Of a stretch of DNA of 64,000 nt, positions 24,882 to 36,949 are shown one piece after another. The DNA comes from Sambucus nigra. Taxonomy: Eukaryota; Streptophyta; Magnoliopsida; Dipsacales; Adoxaceae. Below the pieces are notes generated by a model. The model was not told the DNA's origin, made no database searches, and worked only from the letters and a program-made list of their open reading frames with translations. A program made the translations under genes and the position numbers. The stretch covers positions 365,328,605 through 365,392,604 of the forward strand of contig OX422216.1 of NCBI GenBank assembly GCA_949130495.1, read 5' to 3'. Every line of letters starts with the position of its first letter. The stretch's first letter is position 1.

Positions 24882-25072
24882 TGATAATATATCAAAGATC
24901 TACAATCAAATGGAAAAGAGAAAGAGAGGGGCTAGGGTTTCATCTTGACATGAACTAGAATACAATACAAATGAAAAGAAGAAAAGAGAATATATATCCT
25001 AATACAACCACCTAATAATAAAATAAAAGGGAAAATACTAAACTACCCTTAATGCAAAATAAGACTCTAATA
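24882..25072 (-). repeat. 3' LTR of the copia element
   Basis: 191 bp. The plus strand begins TGATAATATATCAAAG and ends ACTCTAATA, so in element orientation the LTR runs TA...CA rather than TG...CA. The GAATG target duplication and the neighbouring polypurine tract (GAGGGAGG on the minus strand, 25,073-25,083) fix the border. Confidence 0.93.
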
Positions 25073-25085
25073 ACCTCCCTCAAAC

Positions 25086-26291
25086 TCACGATGCTGCAAC
25101 GAGAAGCATTGAGAGTTTGCCAACCAAAAAATGAAAACGCTGAACTGGATGAGACTTCGTAAACAAATCAGCTATCTGTGCGAAAGAAGAAACAAAAGGC
25201 AAAGTGATGGCGCCATGCGTAAGATGATGACGAGTGATATGACAATCAATCTCGATATGCTTAGTCCTCTCATGAAAAATCGAATTGTGAGCAATTTGAA
25301 TAGAACTCTTATTATCACAGTACATAGGAGTGGGCTGAGAAAGAGAGACACCCATATCTGCAAGTAATCGACGTAGCCAAATAACCTCGCGAGTGGTAGA
25401 AGCCATAGCATGATACTCGGCTTTCGTGGAAGACACTGAAACAACAACTTGCGTTTTTCTCTTCCAAGAAACAAGAGAATCACCCAAAAACACACAAAAT
25501 CCAGTAACTGATTTGCGATCTATAGGATCACCGGCCCAATCAGCATCGGAGTATGCACGCAGTTCCAAAGAAGAAGATGAAAGAAGTAAAAGACTCCGAA
25601 ATCGAGTGCCTCTCAAGTATCGCAATATACGATGAACAGCTGCCCAATGAACTGTAGTAGGAGTAGTAACAAACTGACTAACAACATGGACTGCATGAGC
25701 TATATCTGGACGAGTAATAGTGAGATAAACCAAGCTGCCCACAATAGTACGATATAAGGTGGGATCAGGTAAAAGAACACCATCATACGGGGAAAGATGA
25801 ACATTAAGTTCCCGAGGGGTATCAACAATCTTAGTATCAGTGAGGCGGGCACGCTCAAGAATGTCCCCGATGTACTTAGATTGTGAGAGAAGATAACCCT
25901 TTGGAGAATGAGCTACCTCAATACCCAAAAAGTAACGTAGAGGCCCCAAATCCTTCATCTCAAAACAACGAGATAATTCAAACTTCAATATTGTAATTCC
26001 ACCAACATCATCCCCAGTAATAATCATATCATCAACATACAAAGAGATCAGAATACGACCACCTGAGGTGCACCTGATAAAGAGAGATGAATCATTCTCA
26101 CTTGGAATGAACCCAAGAGAGGTAATCACTACAGAAAAATTCTCAAACCAAGCCCGTGGTGCCTGTTTCAGACCATGTAAGGCTTTCTTAAGCCTACAAA
26201 CTTCACTAGGACCATGTGGAACACCAGGAGGAGGAGTCATATAAACTTCCTTATGAAGATCTCCGTTCAAGAATGCATTTTTAACATCCAT
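25086..26291 (-). pseudogene. Copia RT (C-terminal part) and RNase H
   Basis: 401-residue open stretch. It has MDVKNAFLNGDLHKEVYM (first catalytic Asp) at residues 1-18, RLKKALHGLKQAPRAWF near 33-49, and the LYVDDMIITGDD active site near 84-95. The RNase H motif AYSDADWAGDPIDRKSVTGF lies near 246-265, followed by VSSTKAEYHAMA and IEIDCHITR. The catalytic residues look intact, but the segment is cut off from its upstream part by a TAA at 26,292-26,294 where homologues have Gln, so it cannot be made as part of the polyprotein. The frame runs to its natural end just before the polypurine tract. Confidence 0.95.
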
Positions 26292-27443
26292 TTACGATAT
26301 ATGCCACTGACGGACAGATGCAACAGCAATAAGAGTACGAATAGTAGTCAATTTCACAACAGGAGCATAGGTTTCGTCATAATCCATACTATATTGCTGA
26401 GAAAAACCCTGAGCAACCAATCTTGCTTTGTACTGCTCAATTGACCCATCTGACCTGGTTTTGATTTTATATACCCAATAAGATCCAATTTCCCGCTTAT
26501 CAGCAGGTAAGGGGACCAAACTCCAAGTATTTGTCTGATGCAAAGCAGAGAGTTCCTCAGCCATAACCCGTTGCCAAAGAGGATCAAGAACTACCTCTTT
26601 ATAAGACAAAGGCTCAGAGAGGCAGTGAATAGAGGATAAAAATGAAGCAAAAGAATCTGAATAATAAGAATAAACAAAATCTGGTGACTGAGTGGACTTA
26701 CGTGGACGTTTTGGATAGCGAGAAGGAGGTTCCACCGTTTCAGCAGGTGCTTGGGTGGCCACACGAGAAGGGGGAGCATCAGGAACATCGGATGGCAGAG
26801 TACCTGCATTAGTAGAAATAATAGGAACAGGAGAAACATGGGGTGGCATACTATCGGTGGTGCAAGGTACTTCAGATGACACACTCTCATCATTATCAAA
26901 GAACGGATCAATATTGAAGAGATCAGATTTAGTGAGTTCATGAGGGCTATCAGGAATAGAAAAGAAAGGAATATGCTCAAGAAACACAACATAGCGAGAG
27001 ACATATATTTTTTTTGTAACTGGATCATAACAACGATATCCCTTTTGACCCTCACCATAACCAAGAAAGACACAAATAGCTGATTTTGGAGATAATTTGG
27101 TATGTTCCACACGGGGTCGAAGAACAAAATAAGTACAACCAAACACCTTTAAGGAAGAATAATCAGGGGCACACCCATACAACTTTTCAAAAGGTGACAA
27201 ACCTGAGCAATGAGAGGTCAGAATCTTATTAATCAGATTGACAGCAGTAAGGACAGTCTCTCCCCAAAACTCACTAGGAACATATACGGATAATAAAAGA
27301 GAGCGAGCAGTTTCAACAATGTGCCGATGTTTCCTTTCAGCAACACCATTTTGCTCAGGAGTGTAAGTACAAGATGATTGGTGAATAGTTCCATCTAAAT
27401 CAAGCAACTCACCGAAATTTTGAGAAGTATATTCCCCACCCAA
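26292..27443 (-). pseudogene. Copia integrase (C-terminal half) to RT N-terminus
   Basis: Begins at GGEYTSQNFGELL, just after the second catalytic Asp of the integrase (the Asp lies in the flanking codons). NGVAERKHRHIVETARSLL follows and contains the catalytic Glu. VFGCTYFVLRP and a Pro/Ser-rich linker come next, then the RT start with WSLVPLPADKREIGSYWVYK and ARLVAQGFSQQYSMDYDETY. It ends RQWHIS-stop, where the TAA interrupts the RT in frame with the next segment. Confidence 0.95.
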
Positions 27444-27460
27444 ATCGCATCTAAAACATT

Positions 27461-28453
27461 TTATAATAGTAGAATGTTGAGTTTTGACAAGGCACGAAAT
27501 TTATTATAAATATCAAAAAAATCCGAACGTCGTTTCATGAGAAAAATCCAACAGTAAAGGGTATAATCATAAATAAAGGAGACATAATATCTATACCCTC
27601 CTCTTGTAATAATAGGAGACGGTCCCCACACATCAGAATGAATAAGATCAAAGGGTGCAAAAGTAGAGGAAATACTTCTATTAAACGGTAAAGCTGAAAA
27701 TTTTGCAAGTTTACAACCGCTGCAATCAGAGATATCATGACAATGCAAATTTCCTAATTTTCCTGTAGAAGCCAAATATTTTAATCGTGAACCTGAGACA
27801 TGACCAAGACGAGAGTGCCATAAATAGAAGCTAGACGAATCTAAACTCAAACGAAAGGATGACAAGTCAACACTGGAAGCTGTAACCATTGGTACATTGA
27901 GTTTCTCCATGGTGTACAATCCCCCCTGCCTACGGCCTGCCCCAATCACCTTGTGAGACTGTGGATCCTGCACATGACAAAAGGTAGAAGAAAAGGAAAC
28001 TGAGTAATCGACATCACATAATTGACCAACAGAGACAAGATTCATTGTAAGCTTAGGAATGTGGTAAACATTAGAGAGAGATAAGTTGGGTGAGTCAATA
28101 GTCCCAACACCCGTTGAGGGAATGGGAGTACCATCAGCAGTCATAACGGGCAACGTAGAAGTGGGACAAAAAGAACCAAAAGAGCACAAATTTGGTGGCA
28201 TGTGATTAAAAGCTCCGGAGTCTAGAATCCAAATACCTGAGGACTTACCTGGTGAAGAGATGGACATGGCGTGAGGCTGTGTGGCAAGAAACTTTTGAAA
28301 CTGATCAGCAAGAGAAGACATGGATCGAGTTAATGATGAAGAACCTGATGCAAATGAATCTGATGGCGATACAACTGCTGCAGTGTTAGGCTGTGAAGGC
28401 CTATATGAACGCTGCTGAGATTGGTTATTGGATTTCCATCCAGAAAATTGCTA
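27461..28453 (-). pseudogene. Copia protease, pre-integrase zinc finger, integrase N-part
   Basis: WILDSGAFNHM holds the protease DSG active site. LWHSRLGHVS and CSGCKLAKF supply the HHCC zinc-binding residues of the pre-integrase domain. DLIHSDVWGP carries the first catalytic Asp of integrase. The stretch ends in a frameshift at about 27,480-27,500 (one base missing), after which the next segment continues in another frame. Upstream, TAG codons at 28,451-28,453 and 28,514-28,516 separate it from gag in the same frame. Confidence 0.93.
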
Positions 28454-29280
28454 CTGAGGTGGTCGACTATTTGATTGTTGTTGTTGTGCTCGCAACTTAG
28501 GGCACGGAGACTTCTAATGACCCTTCTCCTTACAGTAGTTACATTCATCACTTGTAACTCTCGAATAAGGCTTGTTCTGATTACTGAAAATTGGCCGAGA
28601 GGAGGCTGCGAAAACAGATGGATTAGGGTCCGAAGAAATTACCTTCCCTGACTGAGTGTTGAGACGAATCTCCTCGGCTAACAACTCGTGAACAACGGAA
28701 TCAACAGTTGGAAGTGGGATACGATGAAGAATCGACCCACGAAGACCCTCAAAATCATCACGCAATGCCATCAGAAACTGAACCAGATGTTGTTCCTCCC
28801 TATTAGCAACATATGGTGCAAAGGCCCGCAATTCAGCCGACTCTGTGAGAGCCAACTGATCCCATAGATCCGTCATAGTAGAATAGAACCCCTGAATACT
28901 CAAACTTTTTTGCTCAAGAGCCCGAATATCGCACTCCAACTGGTACTTTTTTGCGAAATTAGATTGGGTATACAATCTGCCCAAATGATCCCAAGCATCC
29001 TTTGCATAATCATACTTAGCCAACTGCATACCTATAGAAGGTGCAACGAAGTTGTTGATCCAAGTGATGATTTTCGAGTTGTTTGCCTCCCAAATATCTA
29101 ACAACTCTGCATATTTTTCAACGTTCGTCTTATCGTTAGGCTTTTCAAATCGCCATTAATGTAACCCCAAAGCTTCTTCCCTTTCAAAAAATTCTTCATA
29201 ACATAACTCCAATACGTATAATTTTTTCCATCTAATCTGACACTAATTGATTGCAGCGAATCATCTATTTCACCAGCCAT
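28454..29280 (-). pseudogene. Copia gag
   Basis: Starts at MAGEIDDSLQSISVRLDG with the typical DGKNYTYWSYVMKNFLKGKK capsid motif. After a one-base frameshift near 29,110-29,160 it continues as LLDIWEANNSKIITWINN, a UBN2-type gag domain. The C-terminal zinc knuckle reads CNYCKEKGH-stop-KSPC, so a TAG at 28,514-28,516 replaces one residue inside the knuckle. Gag would package element RNA into virus-like particles, but this copy cannot give a full-length product. Confidence 0.93.
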
Positions 29281-29433
29281 TGCGAAAATAAACAATCAAA
29301 CAGCACCCAAACAGAACCAAATCGAACGAACTAACAATTAATCGAACAAATAGGAGGAAAATGACCATAATTACCTTCAAAACAGTCGAGCGAAAATAAA
29401 CAATCTGCGGACTGTGTTAATGATATTAAGCTT

Positions 29434-29452
29434 TGATCCCGCTCTTATACCA
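29434..29452 (-). other. Copia primer-binding site (tRNA-Met)
   Basis: On the minus strand TGGTATAAGAGCGGGATC directly follows the 5' LTR. It matches the initiator tRNA-Met site TGGTATCAGAGC with one early mismatch. Confidence 0.9.
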
Positions 29453-29643
29453 TGATAATATATCAAAGATCTACAATCAAATGGAAAAGAGAAAGAGAGG
29501 GGCTAGGGTTTCATCTTGACATGAACTAGAATGCAATACAAATGAAAAGAAGAAGATATAATATATATCCTACTACAACCACCTAATAATAAAATAAAAG
29601 GGAAAATACTAAACTACCCTTAATGCAAAATAAAACTCTAATA
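29453..29643 (-). repeat. 5' LTR of the copia element
   Basis: 191 bp, aligned without gaps to 24,882-25,072 with six substitutions by my reading. It is unusually short for a copia LTR and has the same non-canonical TA...CA ends. Confidence 0.95.
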
Positions 29644-29873
29644 GAATGTTGGGAAAAGAGAGAGAGGAGAATACACTTTATACGACTCCTTCAAATGGAT
29701 ACATTTTACATTTTTTGTGAAATGATTTAATTTCAGATTTTACACATGGGTTAAAATCCGATAATTAATATATCATTTCAATAATGAAACCAAACATAAT
29801 TATTGAATCGATATATAAATGAATCAATTTATTAATGAGTCAATTTACAATTTAAAACAACCAAATGGGGCCC

Positions 29874-31364
29874 TGGTACTTGACCAAACCGACACACCTT
29901 GTGTACATATGAAGTGGGTCTTGCTTAACATTCACAATTATGAATGGATGGGACCATAGCTTTTCTTAGTAATGGATTTTACCCAAAATACCTCTTTGGA
30001 ATTGTGTGGTAAAGATATACAATTATTTTATTATAAGTATGATAATCAATGTTTTGGATGCCTCCATTCCATCAATTATTTTTTTTAGTTTGCAGTTCCA
30101 GTCGTTATGTTTTCGTAGCCATTTTGTAACTAGTTGCTTTCTTTGTTATGAGTTAACAATTTTTTCTAGTCAACAGGTTTATAGAAAATGCGATCAATAT
30201 CAAAAATAAAATAACCTAGGATTGCCTATTAAAAAATCTCAAATAAATAGGAGTAAATCCTTGCAATCCCAAAATATTTCTTATTTAGGAAAAATGGCTA
30301 CCCACATAGGCATTTTATGGGATGTTCAAATTTATATGAAATTAGAAAAAAAAAAGCATGATATTGTTGAACACAAGTTTATTTGATTTGATTTTTATGA
30401 TAAATAAAATTAAATAAAAGGGGTGTTATGAAGCTTTCATCTGAATATTTTATAACATTTCATTAATATTTACAAAATATTACTCTCAATGACTTTAGAT
30501 CATATCAAACATGATTCATACATTAGGACCCATTTACAAAATACCATGAATATATTCAATACTTCACGAATCACCTTTAGATTATATATACCCTCAACTT
30601 CAATATGGCATGTGCTCAAGTCATATTAAGTTTTTGTGCGTGGTACACCTACTAGTGTGTTTTGCTATGATTCATTGCGTAATATATCCACACTTTAGTC
30701 TATTTTATTCTATTTTATTACATTAAATAAAATAAAGGGGTATGATGAAGATTGTATTTGGATATTTCATGATCTTTTCTAACCATTTGCAATATTATAT
30801 TATTGTGTTAAAAAATATATAATATTTTGTAGAGGTATGTGATAAGTCAGACATTGACCTGTACACTGCCATTTCATCATTGACAAATCTTTACAACTAT
30901 GACATAAAACACCACAGAAAAAGCTGTAACACCATAAAGGACCTCACATGTATATCAATTTTATTTATCTCATGATAAATAAAATAAAAGGGGGCAAACT
31001 TGGCATTACAATATTGCATGTCTTTCAACAAAAGCTTTTGCAATTGCCTTCACAATAATTTTAAGCTCGTCAAATTTCAAAGCCAATGACAATATCAGAC
31101 GAACAACCTTGACCTCATTCTCAGAGACTTATCCTTAAGAAAGAATGATCATAGAGTGTTAAAAATCATCTCCTTTACGAAAGACACAATCTGATACCGA
31201 TCCACCTTGCACTTAAGGAAGCAATTTGGGCACCAAAATCTCAACTGAGTAAAACAACAAGGGGCATATGACACTCATCAACCTTCATCAGACTCCTAAC
31301 AACTAGTTTTCACTCAAACAATGGCAACACAATAAATCATATCCATCCTCAAAATATGGAAACA
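29874..31364. other. AT-rich intergenic DNA with weak dispersed repeats
   Basis: No coding pattern. A phrase like GATAAATAAAATTAAATAAAAGGGG recurs imperfectly near 30,395, 30,720 and 30,970, suggesting three degenerate ~250-320-bp repeats. Confidence 0.5.
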
Positions 31365-31500
31365 TATAAAACCTTACCAAAACTATGGCAAGTCGCCCAT
31401 AGTGATGCATTATATTACAAAACCTTACCAACTTCGTGGTAAGTCCGCTTAGTGGTTCATTATATTACAAAACCTTAATAAATTTTTGGTAAGCTTCCGT
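31365..31500. repeat. Minisatellite (~60 bp), left part
   Basis: Two to three units of the form TTATATTACAAAACCTTACC...GGTAAGTC. The same unit, in the same orientation, resumes at 33,590. The LTR-like block at 31,502-33,494 lies between. Confidence 0.8.
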
Positions 31501-31579
31501 ATGTAGACACCCCATTCTAGTACCCCCCCCCCCCCCCCACATACACCTTCATATGCCTTAGTACCATCCCTCTAACCCT

Positions 31580-32060
31580 GGTCGTCCTTCGAATCTAAAA
31601 TCACCATATGCTTGTCGATATCGATTTGACTTTGATAAACTCTCATACGTGAGATTATCTTAAAACACTTTCATAGGACTCTAAATCCCTTTTCCAACTA
31701 TCCATATCATGCGCGAATCGCACTTATAGTTCACAATTAATACCCCTTTTACCTAAAGGTCATCAGACGTTTCTCAAGCTCTATATGACTTTGGTTAAGT
31801 CTCATACCTGAGAGTTTCTCGCGCACTTTCATAGGGCTCTGGGTATCCTTATCAATGGTCCATATCGTGCACAAATTAGACTATGGTTCTCATTTAGTTG
31901 TCCTTTTACTCTGAAACCCTAAACTGGAGGTCACCAGATTCTTTCGAGCTCTGTTTCACTTTGGTCAACTCTCTTAACCGAGATTACCTCAACTCACTTA
32001 TGTAGAAATATGAATTCTCTTTTCAATGATCCCAACTGTGCCCGAATCGGACTAATGGTT
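31580..32060 (+). repeat. Three ~175-bp tandem units in the LTR
   Basis: Each unit contains a CGAGCTCTATTTGACTTTGG-like phrase, CTCATACCTGAGA, CACTTTCATAGG and CATATCGTGCGCGAATCG-like sequence. The third copy is the most diverged. Confidence 0.75.
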
Positions 32061-32256
32061 GGTATTTTATGGCCATTTTTTCCAAAAAAATCCATCTTTG
32101 GATTGCCTATAGGCACCCCTTCACCCTTGCCTATAGGTAAAGAGTACCTTACATGGTTGCCAAGTCTATCAGCTCTGGTTATCGGCTGGCCAAGGGCTAT
32201 TCCAATTGGTAAACCCTCTAGGGGAATCTTGATCTTTTGGACTTTTTAGGGTTTCA

Positions 32257-32265
32257 TATATAAGG
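32257..32265 (+). promoter_or_regulatory. Probable LTR TATA box
   Basis: TATATAAGG lies about 750 bp into the LTR, upstream of the region bearing the conserved R/U5-like phrases. Its position fits a U3 core promoter, which is inference. Confidence 0.5.
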
Positions 32266-33052
32266 AAATTCCGACCTCATTGTTCAGGATCTTTTACCTC
32301 GAAATCAGTGCGCAACCTTCAAATTATCATTTTCCAAATATTCTCCCCAATATTTCATTACCTCTCTCTGACCTCACCTTTCGCCACCACTTTGTCACTT
32401 TCACCTCCAAACAAAGTCAACCCACATTTCTCTAAAATCATATTTCAATTTATTTAGAAGGTCTACATTCTATCCATTCAAGCTTACTAATCTAGTGTCC
32501 TTCTTTTACAGTTTACTACTTTTATCACATATTTCTTTTTAGATTCTAGTTTATCACCCATAATCATTTTTTATTATCTATAAACTCACAAAACTTATTT
32601 TCATAAACCCAAAAACTCCAAAATAAGTTTTAATTCATAAACTTCAAATCGGAGTTTTCTTTTATTTCTTCACATTCTCACCATTTGTGCACGTTTTTAC
32701 ACAAATATAAATCTAGTTTTGGTTTTTATTGGTGAATCATACCCTTCTGTTATTTCTACTTACGCGAAATTTCATGTCGACTCCAGCTACGTAGGCATCT
32801 TGGGTTTTTTTTGGGATCCGAGTCCACTTTTTCCTCATTTTACTCATTATTTTTTTGTTAGTATTTTTATACATATTTTCCTACTTTTATCGGTCCCATC
32901 AGACAATTATACTCACTTGTTCATAATGAGTCACGATTCGGCGTACTGCTCATAGTATATATTTGGCTTATTATACTACTCTTTAGCGGTTCCGTCAGAC
33001 ACACGTACTCATTTAATCATAGTGAGCCATGATCTTATGTGCCCCTAATATT

Positions 33053-33060
<8 letters not shown>

Positions 33061-33094
<34 letters not shown>
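33061..33094. repeat. (AT)n microsatellite
   Basis: Uninterrupted AT dinucleotide run. It explains the paired YIYIYI open frames on both strands here. Confidence 0.97.
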
Positions 33095-33096
<2 letters not shown>

Positions 33097-33589
33097 CTTT
33101 CTTTTAGTTATACTCATTCGAATGATTTGTTCTCGTTTTTTTCGTGATGTGAACGCGATGATTTCGCTCCTTATGCACTTTTCCCTCATATATACACTTT
33201 CCACGCAACATACATTATACACATTTTAGGATATAAGGGAGAATATTTTATAGTCCATGAGAGACCGAAAGGGCGTAATGGGTGCGTAACACCTTCCCAT
33301 TCTGTAACTTAGTCTCCGGACCCGTGATCCATTTGGTTTCGTATATATCAATTAGTCTTTTGATGTTGCTTCTTTGGGTACGACTACATCTTTTGCATGT
33401 TTTGAGTAAAATAGGTTGGCTACTCCATTTTTACATTTTTACCCCCTTTGATGATGACCGCTTTATATCCATGGTATCACGTGAATATCGCGCAAGTGGC
33501 TAAAAAGGGAGTTCTCTTCCTTGACCCCATTTTCACGTGAAGTAAGTCTTCTCCTTCATGTCACACACGATCCCGAATGGTCGCACTCT

Positions 33590-34390
33590 CAGTGGTTAAT
33601 TATATTACAAAAACCTTATGACCTTTTTGGTAAGTCACCTGAACGGTGCATTACATTACAAAAACCTTATAATCATTATGGTAAGTCACCCTTAGTAGTG
33701 CATTATATTATAAAAACCTTGCCAAATTTTATAATCAGTCGCCATCCATTGGTGCATTATGTTACAAAATCTTATCAAAATTGATAAGTTACTAAAATGA
33801 CACGATTTAAAAATCTTTCCCAAGTAGGGTGGGTCGCCAAGCAAGCGTTATTTCAAAAACATTTCCAAACGGGGTAAGTCTCCAAGAAGGCACCATTTTA
33901 AAATGTCACCCAAGCAGGGTGAGTCATTAATCAAGTGCTATTCAAATTCTTGTCTAAATTGAGAGAGTCACAAAGCACATGTATGCATACAATTTTGCCT
34001 AAATTGAGCGAGTCACTAAACGGGTGCTTACTTAAAATCTTGCCTAAATTTAGCGAGTCACCAAGCATGGGTGTGCACAAAACCTTGCCCAAATTCCGCA
34101 AGTCACCCATTGGTGTATATTTAAAATCCCACATATTTTGAGAAAATTACCCATTAGTGCATATTTAAAATCTTTTCTAAATTGAGAAAACCACACACTA
34201 GTGCATATTTAAAATTTTGCCTCAATTGAGCAAGCCACCTATTGGTGCATATTTAAATCTTGATTAAATTATGCAAATCACTCGTTGGTGCATATTTAAA
34301 ATCTTGACTAAATTGAGGAAACCACTCGTTAGTGCATATTAAAAAGCTTACCTAAATTGATCAAATCACGCATTAGGTCTTACCAACACA
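33590..34390. repeat. Minisatellite, ~55-60 bp unit, about 14 copies
   Basis: Early units read GGTAAGTCACC...GTGCATTATATTACAAAAACCTT. Later ones read GAGTCACC...GTGCATATTTAAAATCTTGCC then TAAATTGAGC. The gradual drift along the array suggests old tandem growth. Open frames in both strands here follow the repeat period and are not genes. Confidence 0.9.
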
Positions 34391-35539
34391 TCGTGACTCT
34401 AGCAAAGCATAGTTACAAACAACCACAATCATGCAAAATTGTGGATACATATTCATTTGAAATAAATGGGGGTAACGCCCAAATGCTCCTCCAAATCTAA
34501 ACAGGGGAAAACAAAAAAAACTCAAAATATATCATTCGTAGAAAAAGAATGATTGTGACGTCCATCGTAATAAACCCATGTGGTCCATCGAAATATATGA
34601 TATTCTATTTGAAATAGTCCATCGCAAAAAAATCTGAGCTTCGTCAAAACGAAGTTTAAAGCATGGAATTAATATCCATGATCCCTAGGTTGATCGAACA
34701 AAAAAAAACTGACTAAAAGTGTTTTGTACACACAGTCAATATGTTTTAGCCAATACAAACACACCAACTATACATACGAGGGGATAAATGTAGGATACGC
34801 TTAATAATAAGCTTCACATTAAATTATTAAATCACAATAAAAATTAATTAATCATGATAAAACTTACTAAAATATTAGTGCGAACGTCCAACATATTGCT
34901 CATATTTTTTATGCTATCCAAGCATCAACTAGATAATTACTCAAGTGTAAATGGTGATACATTTATTATAAGACACGTACCATCCAATATGGGACATGTG
35001 TCACCATTTCTTTCTTGACACATGGCAACCCACTTGGGTTCACTTGGCTATATATAAAGTATCATCCTGGAAAAAAGGTTTTGGGGTGGAGGCATCCTGG
35101 AAACCCTCTCTCCTCACGATTTTAATATGAAGAAACCATATATTTACATGAAAACAAGTAGGTTGCCTTATTTTCACAAACCTCTCATCTCTCCAAAAAT
35201 AACATAACTAGTATGAACTCGCGAACTATGCTGACATTGATTCCAAACTGACAGATACATAGGCACACCCAAAGTTGCATGAGTCAAAACATACTAAAAA
35301 TCTTGTATTTCCCAAAATTAAACTACTCTCTTACAAATGATAATTGTAGGAGGGTAGTGGTACTGGAATCTATAAATAATTTGAAAGGGTGAGGCGTGAC
35401 CCTCTCTAATGGAAATAGTCTTTAAGGTATTTAAAGTTTCAAGAGCAGTAAGTAAATCAAAAGACAACTTTTACAGTAAAATAATAATTTTCTGATTATA
35501 ATAAGAGGAAGACAATGATCAGGTAAAATTTTCAGTAAG
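34391..35539. other. AT-rich intergenic DNA
   Basis: No coding pattern. A TATA-like TATATATAAA lies at 35,049-35,058, followed by two copies of GCATCCTGGAAA, but there is no gene downstream to assign it to. Confidence 0.5.
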
Positions 35540-36602
35540 AAAAAAAAAAGAATGGAATCACTTGAGAGTGATTACTCTTTGAGAGTGAAGAGATAAGCAC
35601 TTCGAATACTAAGGGGAGAGCAGGTCAAGAATACTTTTCGTGTGAAAATGGATAGAGTAAGAGTGCTAAAAAAATGTGACTTGATTTGACCCTGCCCAGG
35701 TGCTCTATTTATAATTACACATTTGGGATGACGTGACGTGAGTGCACCAAATGAATATTCTCTTACGAAAAAATCAGAGTGGTAATTTTTCGGGCTTTTG
35801 CTCATTTTCACTTTTTTTTTTCTTTTTTCATATTTTTCTCATTTTTTCGCCTTTTTTGCAATTTTTTTCTATTCTTATTTGAGCATTTTTTAATTTTTCT
35901 GTCGCTTTTCACGTACCGTTTGGAGTTGATTTATGAATTTTTTTATTTTCACAACTTTGGGTTAATTTGGGTTTTTCAGGATAACAAACGAAAAGGGATA
36001 TCATTTTTAGGCTCAAGTTCGCTTTCAAAAAGATATTTTTCATGACTTTTTTTGGCTAAGATTTTTGGGTGAACAAACGATGACCTACCTTTATGTGCTC
36101 GGATTACTAATCACATTACCATATACGTATCGAGATTTGTTTTTATTTTTGAGACATTCTTAGCATGTTTTCAAAATATTATTTCCACTCGTTTTTCGTA
36201 ATCGGTCAAATAAAGATTTAAAGACCAACGACAATTTTTATCACGGAAAGAACTTTTTAGTTATTCTTAATTCGGATTGATTTAATTAATCAAAAATGAG
36301 AATAAGCACAAATATCTCATCGGGTTAAAATCTCCACACTTATCCGTATAAGTCGACAATTTTTGCTCAATTTCCACTTTTTATCAATTTGGTTTTTGTG
36401 GTATAGATTTTTACAAATTGAGACTTCAAACAAAAATTTAATGATATTTTTGAGGATTTTAAATTCTAATTTTTATTTATTCTAAAGAAAAAATATTTTT
36501 GACTTTTTTTGAAAATTTTCAATTTTGTTGGAGGTTTTGACATTTTTCATTATTTTTTGGGCATTTTAAAATTTGGGGAGTAAAAAAGACTCACTTGTAA
36601 CA
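35540..36602 (-). repeat. 3' LTR of the Athila-like element (left border uncertain)
   Basis: On the minus strand the LTR starts TGTTACAAGTGAGTC, immediately after a purine-rich GGGTGGGGTGGGGG. A minus-strand TATAAATAG lies ~900 bp downstream at 35,705-35,713, as expected for a U3 promoter. The far border near 35,540 is a guess because no partner LTR is present in the window. Confidence 0.55.
35705..35713 (-). promoter_or_regulatory. Minus-strand TATA box in LTR
   Basis: TATAAATAG on the minus strand, followed by GAGCACCTGGGCAGG. This is a strong match to the plant TATA consensus and fits the orientation of the Athila-like element. Confidence 0.55.
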
Positions 36603-36640
36603 ACCCCCACCCCACCCTAACTAAGACTTTTGCATTGTCC
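36603..36640 (-). other. Polypurine tract and preceding Athila-type leader
   Basis: The minus strand reads CATTGAGGACAATGCAAAAG, TCTTAGTTAGGGTGGGG and TGGGGGT before the LTR start. A GAGGACAATGCA phrase followed by a G-rich tract is usual just upstream of the 3' LTR in Athila-like elements. Confidence 0.65.
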
Positions 36641-36949
36641 TCAATGAAAGGGAGTAAAATTTAAATAAGATTAGAAATAGTGGGAAATATAAAACAAGCA
36701 AAATTTTAAAATCCAAAAGGACGATAATAAATTCAAACACAATTTGCATTCAATAAGAGATAGAAATTTACATAGTTTCTTTTAAAGATACATCCGTGAA
36801 AATAAATAAAGTACATAATAAAAGGCATACATCCACAAGAGTTGGTGCTAAGGTCCGGGGGTTTTGACGTCATGAGCATAAGGGTCCCAGAAGTAGTCAA
36901 CCATTTGGGATCTCGGGCCCATGATAAGGTTGTATAAACTGGCTAGGAG

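Larger units (their letters stand above)
24882..29643 (-). mobile_element. Ty1-copia LTR retrotransposon, 4.76 kb
   Basis: Two 191-bp LTRs (24,882-25,072 and 29,453-29,643) with a perfect 5-bp target duplication, GAATG, at 24,877-24,881 and 29,644-29,648. The minus strand reads LTR, tRNA-Met primer site, gag, protease, integrase, RT, RNase H, polypurine tract, LTR, which is the copia order. I count 6 differences between the LTRs (about 3%), so the insertion is fairly recent. The polyprotein is broken by three in-frame stops and two single-base frameshifts. Confidence 0.97.
24686..29873. mobile_element. Candidate MITE hosting the copia element
   Basis: The left side begins GGCTCTGTTTGGTTGCACAA. 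The reverse complement of the right side begins GGGCCCCATTTGGTTGTTTT and also continues into TAAATT-rich sequence. Such GGSYCTGTTTGGTT ends are common in plant MITEs. Without the copia insertion it would be about 420 bp. I could not find a convincing target duplication outside it, so this call is tentative. Confidence 0.4.
31502..33494 (+). mobile_element. Tat/Ogre-like gypsy LTR (solo or truncated)
   Basis: Starts TGTAGACACCCC, a start typical of Tat/Ogre LTRs. Near 33,250-33,325 it has AGACCGAAAGGGCGTAATGG followed by a GTGCGTAACACCTTCCCATT phrase characteristic of the same group. A TATA box lies at 32,257. The end at CGCGCA is inferred from a degenerate primer-site-like AGTGGCTAAAAAGGGA that follows. 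I see no target duplication and no coding interior. A C17-class tract lies near 31,531-31,549 and an AT run at 33,061-33,094. Confidence 0.6.

Noticed and set aside
35049..35058. TATA box of a host gene
   Set aside because: Good TATATATAAA match, but no coding region, splice pattern or known leader follows within 2 kb on that strand.
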